The notes: generated by a model not told the origin, from the sequence alone. Positions 25,757 through 35,631 are shown, numbered from the stretch's first letter. The stretch is 64,000 bases of DNA from Kiloniella majae (GCF_002118315.1 NZ_MTSZ01000003.1:124001-188000), one strand, 5' to 3'. Made by a program: numbers and translations.

Positions 25757-27037
25757 CTAGGCGTTACGCGCTAATTCTCGCCATCCAATATCGCGACGAC
25801 AGAAACCCTGATCCCATGTGATTTTATCCACCGCCTGATAGGCTTTTTTCTGTGCTTCTTTAATGTCCGATCCCAAAGCGGTTACACCTAGAACACGTCC
25901 TCCGACAGCCCGCAGACTATTGTCTTCACCTCTGGCTGTGCCTGCATGGAATACTGTGACGGATGAGTCAGAACCTGCGTCGACAACACCCTCTATGACA
26001 GTGTTCTTTTCATAAGATGCGGGATAGCCTTTTGCGGCCATGACAACCAAAAGGGCAGTTTCGTCATACCATTCTAGCTTGATATCTTCTATGCCTCCCT
26101 GTGCTGAAGCTAATAATGCAGGCAGGATGTCAGACTTTAGGCGTAAGCAAAGGGCCTGACATTCCGGGTCGCCAAAACGGACATTATATTCAATCAACCT
26201 TGGCCCGGTTTCGGTCAGCATAAGGCCGGCAAAGAGAACTCCTTTGTAAATGTGTCCTTCAGATTTCATGCCTTCAATTGTTGGCTTGATGCACTGTTCG
26301 AGAACCTGTTGTTCAAGTTCTGGTGTCAGAATAGTCGCCGGAGAGTAAACGCCCATGCCGCCTGTATTCGGGCCGGTATCTCCTTCGCCAACACACTTGT
26401 GATCCTGTGCTGATGCGAGAGGGAGATAATTTTCGCCATCGGTCAAAACAAAGAAGCTGACCTCTTCTCCCTGCATGAATTCTTCAATGACGACTTCTGC
26501 ACCTGCAGCCCCAAATGCGCGGCCAGAAAGCGCTTCTTCAACGGCGGTGTGTGCTTCTTCCAATGTCATCGCAACGGTAACGCCTTTACCTGCTGCAAGA
26601 CCATCGGTCTTGATAACAATTGGTGCCCCTTGTTCGTCGAGGTACTTCTTAGCAGCGGCAAGATCTGTAAAGCGCTGATAACTGGCGGTGGGTACATTGT
26701 ACTTTGCGCAGATATCTTTCATGAAGCCTTTCGAACCTTCCAGTTCGGCAGCGGCGGCTGACGGACCAAATGCAGGAACATTAATGGCATTCATACGATC
26801 GACGAGACCGTCCACAAGCTGAGCTTCCGGGCCAACAACAACAAATTCGATGTTATTCTTTTGTACAAAGGCAACCAGAGCATCCAGATCTTCTGCCTTG
26901 ATAGACAAGCATTCTGCAACGTCGGAAATTCCAGCGTTCCCAGGGGCACAATAGAGTTTTTCGCACAGAGGGGATTTGGCAATAGACCAACACAGGGCGT
27001 GTTCACGGCCACCAGATCCAACGACGAGAATTTTCAT
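25757..27037 (-). CDS. purD: Phosphoribosylamine-glycine ligase
   Basis: The enzyme joins phosphoribosylamine to glycine using ATP, the second step of purine synthesis. The 426-residue protein has the start MKILVVGSGGREHALCWSI, the ATP-grasp core (KTDGLAAGKGVTVAMTLEEA) and the signature RFGDPECQALCLRL. Length is normal. It is monocistronic here, convergent with tadA and divergent from xseA across about 220 bases. No PurR or riboswitch site was recognised. Confidence 0.97.
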   Translation of the reverse strand: MKILVVGSGGREHALCWSIAKSPLCEKLYCAPGNAGISDVAECLSIKAEDLDALVAFVQKNNIEFVVVGPEAQLVDGLVDRMNAINVPAFGPSAAAAELEGSKGFMKDICAKYNVPTASYQRFTDLAAAKKYLDEQGAPIVIKTDGLAAGKGVTVAMTLEEAHTAVEEALSGRAFGAAGAEVVIEEFMQGEEVSFFVLTDGENYLPLASAQDHKCVGEGDTGPNTGGMGVYSPATILTPELEQQVLEQCIKPTIEGMKSEGHIYKGVLFAGLMLTETGPRLIEYNVRFGDPECQALCLRLKSDILPALLASAQGGIEDIKLEWYDETALLVVMAAKGYPASYEKNTVIEGVVDAGSDSSVTVFHAGTARGEDNSLRAVGGRVLGVTALGSDIKEAQKKAYQAVDKITWDQGFCRRDIGWRELARNA

Positions 27038-27254
27038 TTTGTGCTCCCGAGTATTAGGGTCAATTAATCTGGCAAGCTTATGCCCTATTAACTCTCAAAA
27101 TACCAGAACTTGTCGGGAAAAGTTTTATCGAAAGTACTGTTTGAGAAATTGATCTTTAGAAGTGAATTTATTTCTATATAAAGAGATAAGAAAATACGCA
27201 CTATACAGTCATTGGTCTGTCGACTTTGCGGGGGCGGATGTTTAGGATAGCCGA

Positions 27255-28862
27255 ATGAATGATTTGTTTTCGACATCCCAACCTAAACCAGCAGTTCCTA
27301 AAACGGCTGGTAAGACCAGTAATCCGGCAGATACACGTGGGAACAATGCACCTGCGTTAAGTGTTAGCGAGATTTCCAACTCCATCAAGCGAGAACTTGA
27401 AACCCGTTTTGACCGCGTTCGTGTGCGTGGCGAAATCTCGGGTCTTAAGCGTGCTGCATCAGGGCATATCTACATGTCCCTGAAAGATGAAAATGCCGTC
27501 CTGAGCGTGATTTGCTGGCGGGGGCAAGCCAGTAAACTGTCTGTCGATCCCCAAGATGGTCTGGAAGTCATCGTAACAGGTCGAATTACCAGCTATCCCG
27601 GGCGGTCCAACTATCAGATTGTTATTGATAGTATGGAAGTTGCAGGCGAAGGCGCTTTGCTCAAGCTATTGGAAGAGCGTAAAAAGAAGCTGGCTTCAGA
27701 AGGGCTATTTGCGGATGAACGCAAGCGAATTATCCCGTTCCTGCCAGAAGTCATCGGCGTTGTAACCTCGCCGACGGGGGCAGTTATACGTGATATTATG
27801 CATCGCCTGTCGGATCGGTTTCCACGACGTGTTCTAGTTTGGCCCGTGTTGGTTCAAGGGGAAGGTGCTGCTGAACAGGTTGCGAGAGCAATTGACGGGT
27901 TTAATGCATTGGACCCCGATGGAGATATTCCCCGGCCGGATACGCTGATCGTCGCACGTGGTGGTGGTAGTCTTGAAGATCTATGGGCCTTTAACGAAGA
28001 AGTGGTGGTTCGGGCGGCAGCAAACTCTAAAATTCCTCTGATTTCAGCGGTTGGCCATGAAACGGATACAACGTTGATTGATTTTGCATCTGACAAACGT
28101 GCGCCAACCCCGACAGCTGCGGCTGAAATGGCGGTGCCTGTTCGAGCCGAGTTAATCGGTGAGGTCCAAAATATCGGACGACGGATTTATGCTGGCGCAA
28201 ATCGTTTGATGGGGGAGCGCCGGATGCAGGTCGAAGCCCTTGCCAGAGGCCTTCCAGATCCAAGGCGTTTGATTGAAGAAAAGACCCAAAGATTGGATGA
28301 TCGTGTTGAACGCATGCGTAATGCCATGAAAGGTTTCTTGCGTCATCAAACATCGGAATTATCTGAACTTTCAGCTCGTTTGCCCCACCCCAAACAACAA
28401 ATTTTGCTTGCATCGCATCAGCTGTCGGCACTCCGTGATCGGTTCGAAGGTACTGGCGAACAGATTGTTCCCATGCGTCAGTTTGAAATGGAAAAACTTG
28501 ATTCTGGGCGGCGTATGGCATCTGCTACAGCCTTACGATTGGAACGAGCAAAAAATACACTAACGTCGCTGGATCGTGTTCTTGAGGGCGTTTCCTATAA
28601 AAACGTGTTGAAGCGTGGTTTCTCTGTTGTCCGGGGGAGCGATGGAAATGTTCTTACGACTACTGATATAAGTGATGGTACAAAGCTAAATATCGAATTT
28701 GCGGATAATGCTGTTATTGAGGCGGTAGCTGGTGGCGATGATATTAGTGGCGGTTCATCAAGTCCGCAGACACCGAAAACGCCACCCAAGTCAGGCTCAC
28801 AGAAAACGCCGAAGAAAAAGAAATCTGAAACACCAGATACTGCCCAGGGAAGCTTACTATGA
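27255..28862 (+). CDS. xseA: Exodeoxyribonuclease VII large subunit
   Basis: The 535-residue subunit, with XseB, degrades single-stranded DNA. After a low-complexity N-terminus (about 1-35), an OB-fold binding domain covers roughly 35-130 (VRVRGEISGLKRAASGHIYM). The nuclease domain has GVVTSPTGAVIRDIMHRLSD and IVARGGGSLEDLWAFNEE, then SAVGHETDTTLIDFASD. A coiled-coil region follows. The last 45 residues are Ser/Pro/Lys-rich (PKTPPKSGSQKTPKKKKSE), probably disordered. Its stop overlaps the start of the M23-type protein gene by 4 bases, so they are coupled. No xseB is seen in the window. Confidence 0.96.
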   Translation: MNDLFSTSQPKPAVPKTAGKTSNPADTRGNNAPALSVSEISNSIKRELETRFDRVRVRGEISGLKRAASGHIYMSLKDENAVLSVICWRGQASKLSVDPQDGLEVIVTGRITSYPGRSNYQIVIDSMEVAGEGALLKLLEERKKKLASEGLFADERKRIIPFLPEVIGVVTSPTGAVIRDIMHRLSDRFPRRVLVWPVLVQGEGAAEQVARAIDGFNALDPDGDIPRPDTLIVARGGGSLEDLWAFNEEVVVRAAANSKIPLISAVGHETDTTLIDFASDKRAPTPTAAAEMAVPVRAELIGEVQNIGRRIYAGANRLMGERRMQVEALARGLPDPRRLIEEKTQRLDDRVERMRNAMKGFLRHQTSELSELSARLPHPKQQILLASHQLSALRDRFEGTGEQIVPMRQFEMEKLDSGRRMASATALRLERAKNTLTSLDRVLEGVSYKNVLKRGFSVVRGSDGNVLTTTDISDGTKLNIEFADNAVIEAVAGGDDISGGSSSPQTPKTPPKSGSQKTPKKKKSETPDTAQGSLL

Positions 28863-29692
28863 AGCTTGTTATCGTGAGACGTTTGTTTGCATTTCTCTCC
28901 ATAATTTTGGCAATGGTTTCGACTGCATTTGCTGATGGAAGCTATTCTTTACGGGGAGAGTTTATTCAGGGCGGGATCATTATTGGCAAAGCGCCAAGCG
29001 GCACAAAGGTTTTTCTGAACAAGGAAGCGATAAAGGTTTCTGAACAAGGGAACTTTGTTCTTGGATTTGGGCGTGATGCAGAGGGACAAGTTGAAGTCAG
29101 CATTCATAAGCCGGATGGAGATATTCTGACCGAAAATTATGAAATCAAAAAACGCGACTATGCAATTCAGCGAATAGAAGGTGTTGCCCAAAAATATGTG
29201 TCGCCCCCCAAAGAGGTCGCAGACCGTATAAGTCGCGATGCAACAATTGTTGCCAAAGCAAGAACATCAAATTTTGATGAACCGATGTATGCATCTGGTT
29301 TTATCTGGCCAGCTCAGGGCCGGATATCCGGGGTTTATGGGAGCCAACGCGTTTTTAATGGCGTTCCTAAACGTCCACATTTTGGTGTGGACGTGGCGGC
29401 ACCAGTGGGAACACCTATTGCTGCTCCTGCGCCCGGTATCGTGACGTTGGCAGAGCCAGATCTCTATTATTCCGGTGGGACCGTTATTCTTGATCATGGG
29501 CATGGTTTGTCATCTACATTTTTGCACATGGATAGTGTGACGGTTGAAGTCGGTGATTATCTGAACCAAGGAGAGAAACTGGGAACACTTGGGGCAACAG
29601 GGCGTGTGACTGGACCGCATCTGGATTGGCGAATGAATTGGTTCAAAGAACGAGTGGATCCTGAAACTCTTGTTGGACCAATGCCGCAATAA
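28859..29692 (+). CDS. Periplasmic M23-family (LytM) peptidase-like protein
   Basis: The 277-residue protein has a signal peptide (residues 1-26, cleaved near AFA-DG) and an N-terminal beta-rich domain (27-110). The C-terminal LytM domain runs from about 150, with HFGVD (H174, D178) and LDHGHGLSSTFLHMD. Where active M23 enzymes have HxH, this one has HLD (H254, D256) in TGPHLDWRMNW. Family enzymes cut peptidoglycan cross-links; this one may be an altered enzyme or an activator. It is translationally coupled to xseA and convergent with the lpxL-like gene. Confidence 0.9.
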   Translation: MKLVIVRRLFAFLSIILAMVSTAFADGSYSLRGEFIQGGIIIGKAPSGTKVFLNKEAIKVSEQGNFVLGFGRDAEGQVEVSIHKPDGDILTENYEIKKRDYAIQRIEGVAQKYVSPPKEVADRISRDATIVAKARTSNFDEPMYASGFIWPAQGRISGVYGSQRVFNGVPKRPHFGVDVAAPVGTPIAAPAPGIVTLAEPDLYYSGGTVILDHGHGLSSTFLHMDSVTVEVGDYLNQGEKLGTLGATGRVTGPHLDWRMNWFKERVDPETLVGPMPQ

Positions 29693-29731
29693 AACATCGG
29701 GATAAAAGGTTAAACCCGCTTTAATATGACC

Positions 29732-30640
29732 TTACATATTTTCTTTGAGTTTTTTGTATGCGTCTTTAGGCCAGCGACGGTGGAGCCATAGCCAGTCACC
29801 GGGCTTTTCTCTGATCCAGCTCTCTATAATATTGTTAAGCTCTGTCATTCCTTTGATCCCAGCTTGTTCACGACTGACATCATCTGGAAAGTCAATTGCA
29901 GAATGGCACACAAGATGAAAGCTGGCAGGGCCTGTTCTGATGCACTGGATCGGAAAGACAACCGCGTTTGGTTTACTGCCGAGTAAGGCAGGTGCAGCAG
30001 GTGTCATTGCCGGAATACCAAAAAACGGTGCTTCAATCCCGTCGTTCATTTTTTGATCGGCAAGAATTCCTACGGCAGATTTATTTCTAATGGCTTTTAA
30101 GGATGCCCGTGCACCTTCGACACCCTTTGCCGCGGAAATATTGCCCGTAGAGGTGCGAATGTTGTCGATAGCTGCAGCAACAAGCGGGTTATTCGGTTGG
30201 CGAACAATAATTGTTTGCGGATAACCACGTAGTGCGGCGGTCATAGGCAAAACTTCCCAGTTGCCTATATGGGCTCCAACAAAAATCAGGGCTTTATTTT
30301 TAACTTCCGGCGCTTCAAACTTCTCAATACCCTCGACGGTAATGTAGTCGCGATCCGTACGGACGATTTCTTTTAGATGCGGGTATTCGAAAATAACGCG
30401 GCCAAGGTTATCCCACATGTCATGGATAATCTGTTTGCGTTCTTTCTTTGATAGCTCGGGCATCGCGAGACGCAAGTTGAGATCTGCTTTGCGTGTTATA
30501 CCGAGACGCGGACCGATTGTTCGCCCAAGAAACCCACCAAAATTTGAACAGGATTTTACAGGAAAGAGGCCGACCAGACCGAGCAGAAACCGAAACCCGA
30601 GAGCTTCAATTTTATGGCGAAAGGTGACATCTTTTGTCAT
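29732..30640 (-). CDS. Lipid A biosynthesis acyltransferase (LpxL/HtrB family)
   Basis: The 302-residue inner-membrane enzyme adds a secondary acyl chain to lipid A. The catalytic HxxxxE motif is in FVGAHIGNWEVLPMTAAL. Further blocks are GILADQKMNDGIEAPFFGIP and the C-terminal PGDWLWLHRRWPKD, both characteristic of the family. It is the last gene of the minus-strand envelope operon, and its ATG overlaps the lpxK stop by 4 bases. I call it LpxL-like because chain specificity cannot be read from sequence. Confidence 0.92.
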   Translation of the reverse strand: MTKDVTFRHKIEALGFRFLLGLVGLFPVKSCSNFGGFLGRTIGPRLGITRKADLNLRLAMPELSKKERKQIIHDMWDNLGRVIFEYPHLKEIVRTDRDYITVEGIEKFEAPEVKNKALIFVGAHIGNWEVLPMTAALRGYPQTIIVRQPNNPLVAAAIDNIRTSTGNISAAKGVEGARASLKAIRNKSAVGILADQKMNDGIEAPFFGIPAMTPAAPALLGSKPNAVVFPIQCIRTGPASFHLVCHSAIDFPDDVSREQAGIKGMTELNNIIESWIREKPGDWLWLHRRWPKDAYKKLKENM

Positions 30641-31641
30641 GTGGTTCCTGTTAACTTACTCAATAGGGAATTTATAAATTGTGGATTATCCCAAACGGCA
30701 TGAATGGGCAAGTAAGAGATTTTCCCTTTAAATGTTTCAGGAATTTTCACGAAGTCTTTTTCTGTCGTAAAAATGCCGTCTGCGCCTGCTTTTCTGGCAA
30801 GGGACAGGATTTTGTCCAGATCATTTTTACTATATTTGTGATGGTCAGGAAAATCAGTGGTTCCACAGATCTGTGCAGAGAGGGTTTCCAGCGTATTATA
30901 AAATTTTTGCGGATAGCCAATTCCGGCAAAGGCAAAGATTTTTTTGTTTTTCAGTTCTAGTTGGTTCGTTTCGTCAGCAGGTTTTATCGTGACACAGGAA
31001 ACAGCTTTTATTGCGAAAATGGTTGCTAGCTCTGGATTGATAGTCTCGTTAGGCTGCTTGATGATAAAAACAGCGTCAGCGCGTTTTATGCCATTGGTTA
31101 TGCTTTCTCGGAGAGGGCCAGAGGGGATCAGGCGTCCGTTTGAAAAACCAGTTTTGTTATCGACGACGATAATTGATAGATCTTTTTGAAGGGCAGGGTT
31201 CTGAAAACCGTCATCAAGAAGAATGACGTTAGCTCCCTCTTTTATTGCTGCTTTTGCGCCGTCGATCCTATTTTTGCTGACCCAAACCGGCGTTGTTTGT
31301 GAATGTGCAAGGGCCATCATTAATGGCTCATCCCCAACATCACGTGCAGAGTGTTGTGATGGTAATACACGCAAAGGACCTTCTTGTGTGCCCCCATATC
31401 CACGAGAAACGATGTGTGGATTTTTCCCCATTTGTTGAAGCGAGCTTGCTAAAGAAAGAGTAATGGGTGTTTTCCCGCTACCACCTGCGGTTAGATTACC
31501 AACGCAAATGACGGGAACATCAATTTTTGTCGAAGAAGTGAGCTTTTGGCGTAGGATACTGCCCAGATAATAAAAACCGGACAAGGGGAGCAGCAAACTA
31601 CTGATAAGGCCGCGATGCTTCCAAAACTCAGGTGTTCGCAT
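30637..31641 (-). CDS. lpxK: Tetraacyldisaccharide 4'-kinase
   Basis: LpxK phosphorylates the lipid A disaccharide at the 4' position on the inner membrane. I use the ATG at 31641 (MRTPEFWKHRG, 334 residues), which overlaps the DUF374 gene by 14 bases; a longer frame starts at 31680. An N-terminal hydrophobic helix (LISSLLLPLSGFYYLG) anchors it. The Walker A motif is VGNLTAGGSGKTP and a second conserved block is VILLDDGFQNPAL. In many alphaproteobacteria waaA (kdtA) sits immediately upstream; here it does not. Confidence 0.95.
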   Translation of the reverse strand: MRTPEFWKHRGLISSLLLPLSGFYYLGSILRQKLTSSTKIDVPVICVGNLTAGGSGKTPITLSLASSLQQMGKNPHIVSRGYGGTQEGPLRVLPSQHSARDVGDEPLMMALAHSQTTPVWVSKNRIDGAKAAIKEGANVILLDDGFQNPALQKDLSIIVVDNKTGFSNGRLIPSGPLRESITNGIKRADAVFIIKQPNETINPELATIFAIKAVSCVTIKPADETNQLELKNKKIFAFAGIGYPQKFYNTLETLSAQICGTTDFPDHHKYSKNDLDKILSLARKAGADGIFTTEKDFVKIPETFKGKISYLPIHAVWDNPQFINSLLSKLTGTT

Positions 31642-32392
31642 CTGATGTCTCTGGCGTGTGATTGAGATGTGTATTTGCACTTGAAACAGGTAGAGGATCA
31701 GGTTGGATTAGATTTTGCCCAAATGACTGATCAGCCATCTGTGTTAGGTTGTTCAGCTGATTTTCTAGCTCCAAGCGGTATGCTTCCTGTTGCTCTTTAG
31801 AAGCATCCCGTTCAACATAAATCGGCGTTCCCCAGATAATAACGCCCTTGGTAAAGGGGGCGGGCAGTACAAAACGATCCCATGAGTTAAAAACTTTTCG
31901 CTTTGCGACAGTTCCCGTGACAGGGAGTATGGGGCGTCCGGTCATCTGTGCGGCTTTGATGGCTCCGGTTTTGGCACGCATTCTTGGTCCTTTGGGGCCA
32001 TCAGGTGTGATGCCTATGGCGTTACCCTTGTCGAGTGTACGCTTAAGGTTCACCAGCGCAGTGGCTCCGCCTCTACGACTGGACCCCTCCACAGTATTGA
32101 AACCGAGGTTTTCAATAGATTTCGCGATGACACGCCCATCTCTATGGGCTGAGATGAGCATATGAAATTTGCTGCGATCACTGTCTTTCCAGGCATTGAA
32201 CATCATGATCATGCGTGCATGCCAGAAGCAGCCGATTATGCTGGAATCACCGTTCAAATGCTTCCGGGTCTCGTCGGGCACAATTTCCTGCCAACGTACA
32301 GTGCTACGGACAAGCGATATGTAGCTAGAAATCAATCTGGCGATCAGGTTTTGGAAGAAGGTTGAACGGAGTATCCGTTTTGACAGCTTCAT
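31628..32392 (-). CDS. DUF374 lysophospholipid-acyltransferase-like protein
   Basis: The 254-residue protein belongs to DUF374, a family related to acyltransferases and usually found in alphaproteobacterial LPS clusters. After a hydrophobic N-terminal segment it has ACFWHARM-type sequence (IIGCFWHARMIMMFNAW), LISAHRDGRVIAKSI, SRRGGATALVNL and ITPDGPKGPRMRAK. These match the family, although the exact reaction has not been established to my knowledge. It lies between the MsbA-like exporter and lpxK, supporting a role in lipid A or phospholipid acylation. Confidence 0.88.
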   Translation of the reverse strand: MKLSKRILRSTFFQNLIARLISSYISLVRSTVRWQEIVPDETRKHLNGDSSIIGCFWHARMIMMFNAWKDSDRSKFHMLISAHRDGRVIAKSIENLGFNTVEGSSRRGGATALVNLKRTLDKGNAIGITPDGPKGPRMRAKTGAIKAAQMTGRPILPVTGTVAKRKVFNSWDRFVLPAPFTKGVIIWGTPIYVERDASKEQQEAYRLELENQLNNLTQMADQSFGQNLIQPDPLPVSSANTHLNHTPETSDANT

Positions 32393-32425
32393 AATATTCG
32401 TTAAGCACGCCTTTTCAGTGACCGT

Positions 32426-34234
32426 TTAAGCCGGCAAGGAAACATCATCGTTCGTTTGAGCTTCTTCTGCAAATTGTAGTGCATATAGCTTTGCATAGGT
32501 TCCGGATTTTTCCAGTAGCTGGCTGTGTGTGCCTTCCTCGATAATCTTACCCTTATCCATTACGTAGATCATATCTGCATCGATAACGGTTGAAAGACGG
32601 TGCGCAATCACAAAAGTGGTTCGGCCTTTCATCAGAGTATTGAGCGCTGTTTGAACGTGTCTTTCTGATTCTGTGTCCAGGGCTGAGGTTGCTTCGTCCA
32701 AAAGCAGTACAGGTGCATCCTTAACCATTGCGCGGGCGATGGCGACACGCTGGCGCTGACCGCCAGACAATCTGGAACCTCTTGGACCGACTTGAGTGTC
32801 ATAGCCTTCTGGTAGCGAAAGAATAAAATCATGTGCATGCGCATTTTTGGCTGCTTCGATTATTTCTTCCTCGCTAGCCTCGGTTTTCCCATAGGCGATG
32901 TTGGCTCGAACTGTATCGTCAAAGAGCTGAATTTCCTGACTGACCAAAGCCGTAGCCTGTCGAAGGCTGCTTAAACTCACATCACGGATGTCTTGGCCGT
33001 CAAAGGTTATTTTTCCTTTGGTAACATCGTAAAATCTGGGAATGAGATTGAGGATTGATGTTTTTCCTGCCCCTGAAGCTCCTACCAGCGCAATGGTCTT
33101 GTTGGCTTTTGCCTTTAGATTTATGGCCTCGAGTGCTGATGTATTGTCATCGTAATTGAAGTAAACGTTTTCGAAGACCACATCGCCTTTTGTGATTTTC
33201 AGTTCTTTCGCCCCTGAAGCATCTTTGATGTCTGGTTCGCTATCGAGAATCGAATATACTCGGTGGGCAGCTGCCAAACCTGTTTGCATGTTTGCATTGA
33301 GCTTGGATAGCTTCTTAATCGGCTCGTAAGCAAGTAATAGTGCGGTGATAAAGGCAAAGAAAGACCCAGGATCTTTAGTGCCTTGGATAACTTCATTCCC
33401 GCCATAGAGGATAACAATGGCAATGGCTATGCCGCCGAGTGTTTCCATGATGGGGGAAAGGATAGAACTGGTTCTGGCCGCTTTCAGGTTCAGGCGTAAA
33501 ACGGTCAGGATTGTTTCTGAAACGCGCTTGGTTTCATGGTCTTCCATGTTGTAGGCTTTTACGTGGCGAATACCCTGAAAAGCTTCGTCCAGCCGTGTGG
33601 TTAACAGCCCCATAGACTCTTGTGTATTTGTGGACACCTTGCGTATTCTGCGACCTGTTTTTGCGATTGGTAAAATCGCAGTGGGAAAGGCTGCGAAGGC
33701 AATCGAAGCCAAAAGCCAGTCCTGATAGAACATCATGCCGATCAGACCTGCGGCGGTTAGGGTATCCTTACCGATAGATGTTAAAGTGTTAGAGACGACA
33801 CCTTTGAGCATATTGGCATCGTTCATAAATCTGGAAACCAGATTACCGGGGGATTCCTCGTGAAAATAGGCGAGGTCGGCACGCATCAACTTTTTGAAAA
33901 GTTGCTCTTGAATTGTTGCAATAATTTCCAAACCGACGTGTTGCATCAGCATTGACTGAGCGTATGTTGCAGCACCCTTTACAAAGAAAATACCAACGAC
34001 CCCCAAGGCAATCGGTAGCAATAAATCTTCCTGACGCTTCAGGAAAATATCATTGATGATGGGTTCCATTTGTTTGGCGAGCATGACTGTCGAGCCAGCA
34101 ACAAATGCCATGGCAATCATCGCGCAGGCTATTTTGACAAGCTGCCCGGATACATAATCTCTAAACAGGCGTTTGATTAGAAATTGTGTGGAGGCATCTC
34201 CTAATTTCATTTTGTTCGATTTTGTGCTCGACAT
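32426..34234 (-). CDS. MsbA-like ABC exporter (lipid A flippase type)
   Basis: The protein has about 602 residues from the ATG at 34234; a TTG at 34249 is an alternative. An N-terminal six-helix ABC exporter domain (about 1-320) is fused to an ATPase domain. The ATPase carries Walker A GASGAGKTSILNLIP, the signature LSGGQRQRVAIARA, Walker B VLLLDEATSALD and the switch His in VIAHRLSTVID. Homodimeric exporters of this kind include MsbA, which flips lipid A across the inner membrane. The setting, within pmbA-(here)-DUF374-lpxK-lpxL, supports an MsbA role, though the substrate cannot be proven. Confidence 0.92.
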   Translation of the reverse strand: MSSTKSNKMKLGDASTQFLIKRLFRDYVSGQLVKIACAMIAMAFVAGSTVMLAKQMEPIINDIFLKRQEDLLLPIALGVVGIFFVKGAATYAQSMLMQHVGLEIIATIQEQLFKKLMRADLAYFHEESPGNLVSRFMNDANMLKGVVSNTLTSIGKDTLTAAGLIGMMFYQDWLLASIAFAAFPTAILPIAKTGRRIRKVSTNTQESMGLLTTRLDEAFQGIRHVKAYNMEDHETKRVSETILTVLRLNLKAARTSSILSPIMETLGGIAIAIVILYGGNEVIQGTKDPGSFFAFITALLLAYEPIKKLSKLNANMQTGLAAAHRVYSILDSEPDIKDASGAKELKITKGDVVFENVYFNYDDNTSALEAINLKAKANKTIALVGASGAGKTSILNLIPRFYDVTKGKITFDGQDIRDVSLSSLRQATALVSQEIQLFDDTVRANIAYGKTEASEEEIIEAAKNAHAHDFILSLPEGYDTQVGPRGSRLSGGQRQRVAIARAMVKDAPVLLLDEATSALDTESERHVQTALNTLMKGRTTFVIAHRLSTVIDADMIYVMDKGKIIEEGTHSQLLEKSGTYAKLYALQFAEEAQTNDDVSLPA

Positions 34235-34284
34235 TTTTGCCTGTATCAATCTGAGAAGAATATTCTTGTGGTTTGGCTAAGCTG

Positions 34285-35631
34285 TTAGTTGCCTGCGACG
34301 GTCATGCCATCAATACGAATGGTCGGGGCATTGCTACCATACCGGAAGACGAGATCACTTGCGGGGGTAAGGTTCAAGAACATATCTTTGAGGTTACCTG
34401 CAATTGTTGCCTCTGATACAGGATAGGCGATTTCTCCATTCTCGATCCAGTATCCACCCGCACCACGGCTATAATCACCTGTAAGACCGTTGACGCTAGA
34501 CCCCATCATCTCGGTGACAAAGAAACCTTGTTTAATATCTTTGATTAACTCTTTCGGGGACAGCTCGCCTGCTTCCATGTACAGGTTGGTTGGGGAGGGA
34601 GATGGGTTTCCGGATGTTCCCCGTGATGCATGCCCGGTACTTTGCAGACCAAGCTGTCTGGCTGAAGAAAGACTGAGGAGCCAAGTTAACAGGACGCCAT
34701 CTTCGATAATGTTTTGTTTTTTATTTCCCAAGCCCTCGCCATCAAAGGGCTTGGATCTTAAACCCCGGTGAAGGTGGGGATCGTCAACAATATTGATACC
34801 ATCTGCAAAGATCTTTTTGTTCAGCGATTCTTTTAGGAAGCTGGTGCCTCTGGCAATCGCCGGGCCAGTGATTGCGCCCATCATATGTCCCATAATACTG
34901 GACGAAACGCGTGGGTCATAGACAACACTGATGCCGTTTAAAGTATCTGGTTTACGAGGATTTAGACGTTTAATAGCTTTATTGGCTGCATTTTGTCCGA
35001 TATCTGCTGCGCTGGTTAGATCGCTGCCATACACGGCGCTTGAAAAATCATAATCCCTTTCCATCGTCTCTTTTTCACCTGCGAGTACAGAGACTGAGAT
35101 GGAATGTCCGGATGAATTGTAAGAGCCGGAGAAACCGTTGGAAGCTGCCAACGCGATAGAGGCTTCTCCCCAAGAAGCTTCTGCGCCACCGGAATTGGTA
35201 ATGCCTGCAACACTCAAAGCAGCTTCTTCGCATTCTTTTGCGCGATTAATGAGTTCGTCTGCGGAAGGTTCTACTGCATCATAAATGTCTAGCTGAGGAA
35301 AAGACTTTGCAATCTCGTCTTCACCTGCGATGCCGGCGTAGGGATCTTCTGGTACAACCCGTGCCATAGAAACAACACGCTCAACCAGTTCGTCTATCGC
35401 GGCTGGTGAAGCATCGCTGGAAGAGACGACAGCGTTTCGCTTGCCAATAAAAACACGCAAGCCGAGATCATTACTTTCTTCCCGTTCCAACTTTTCCATC
35501 TTCCCGAGACGCTGGGCATGGGAAACCGATACTGACCTGAACATCAGGGCATCAGCGGCGTCCGCACCGGCCGCTTTTGCTTTTTTAATCAGATCTTCTA
35601 GCAGGTTCTGTGAGTCACTGGACGAAGGCAT
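34285..35631 (-). CDS. pmbA: TldE/PmbA-family protein of the TldD-TldE protease
   Basis: PmbA (TldE) is the inactive partner that pairs with the metalloprotease TldD to trim peptides such as microcin B17 and CcdA. From the ATG at 35631, which has an AGGA ribosome-binding site 7 bases away, it has about 448 residues. The motif LGLRVFIGKRNAVVSSSD and the C-terminal TGDYSRGAGGYWIENGEI are family signatures, and no HExxxH motif is present. TldD itself is at 50519-51949. It heads the minus-strand envelope operon and is 35 bases from the next gene. Confidence 0.93.
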   Translation of the reverse strand: MPSSSDSQNLLEDLIKKAKAAGADAADALMFRSVSVSHAQRLGKMEKLEREESNDLGLRVFIGKRNAVVSSSDASPAAIDELVERVVSMARVVPEDPYAGIAGEDEIAKSFPQLDIYDAVEPSADELINRAKECEEAALSVAGITNSGGAEASWGEASIALAASNGFSGSYNSSGHSISVSVLAGEKETMERDYDFSSAVYGSDLTSAADIGQNAANKAIKRLNPRKPDTLNGISVVYDPRVSSSIMGHMMGAITGPAIARGTSFLKESLNKKIFADGINIVDDPHLHRGLRSKPFDGEGLGNKKQNIIEDGVLLTWLLSLSSARQLGLQSTGHASRGTSGNPSPSPTNLYMEAGELSPKELIKDIKQGFFVTEMMGSSVNGLTGDYSRGAGGYWIENGEIAYPVSEATIAGNLKDMFLNLTPASDLVFRYGSNAPTIRIDGMTVAGN

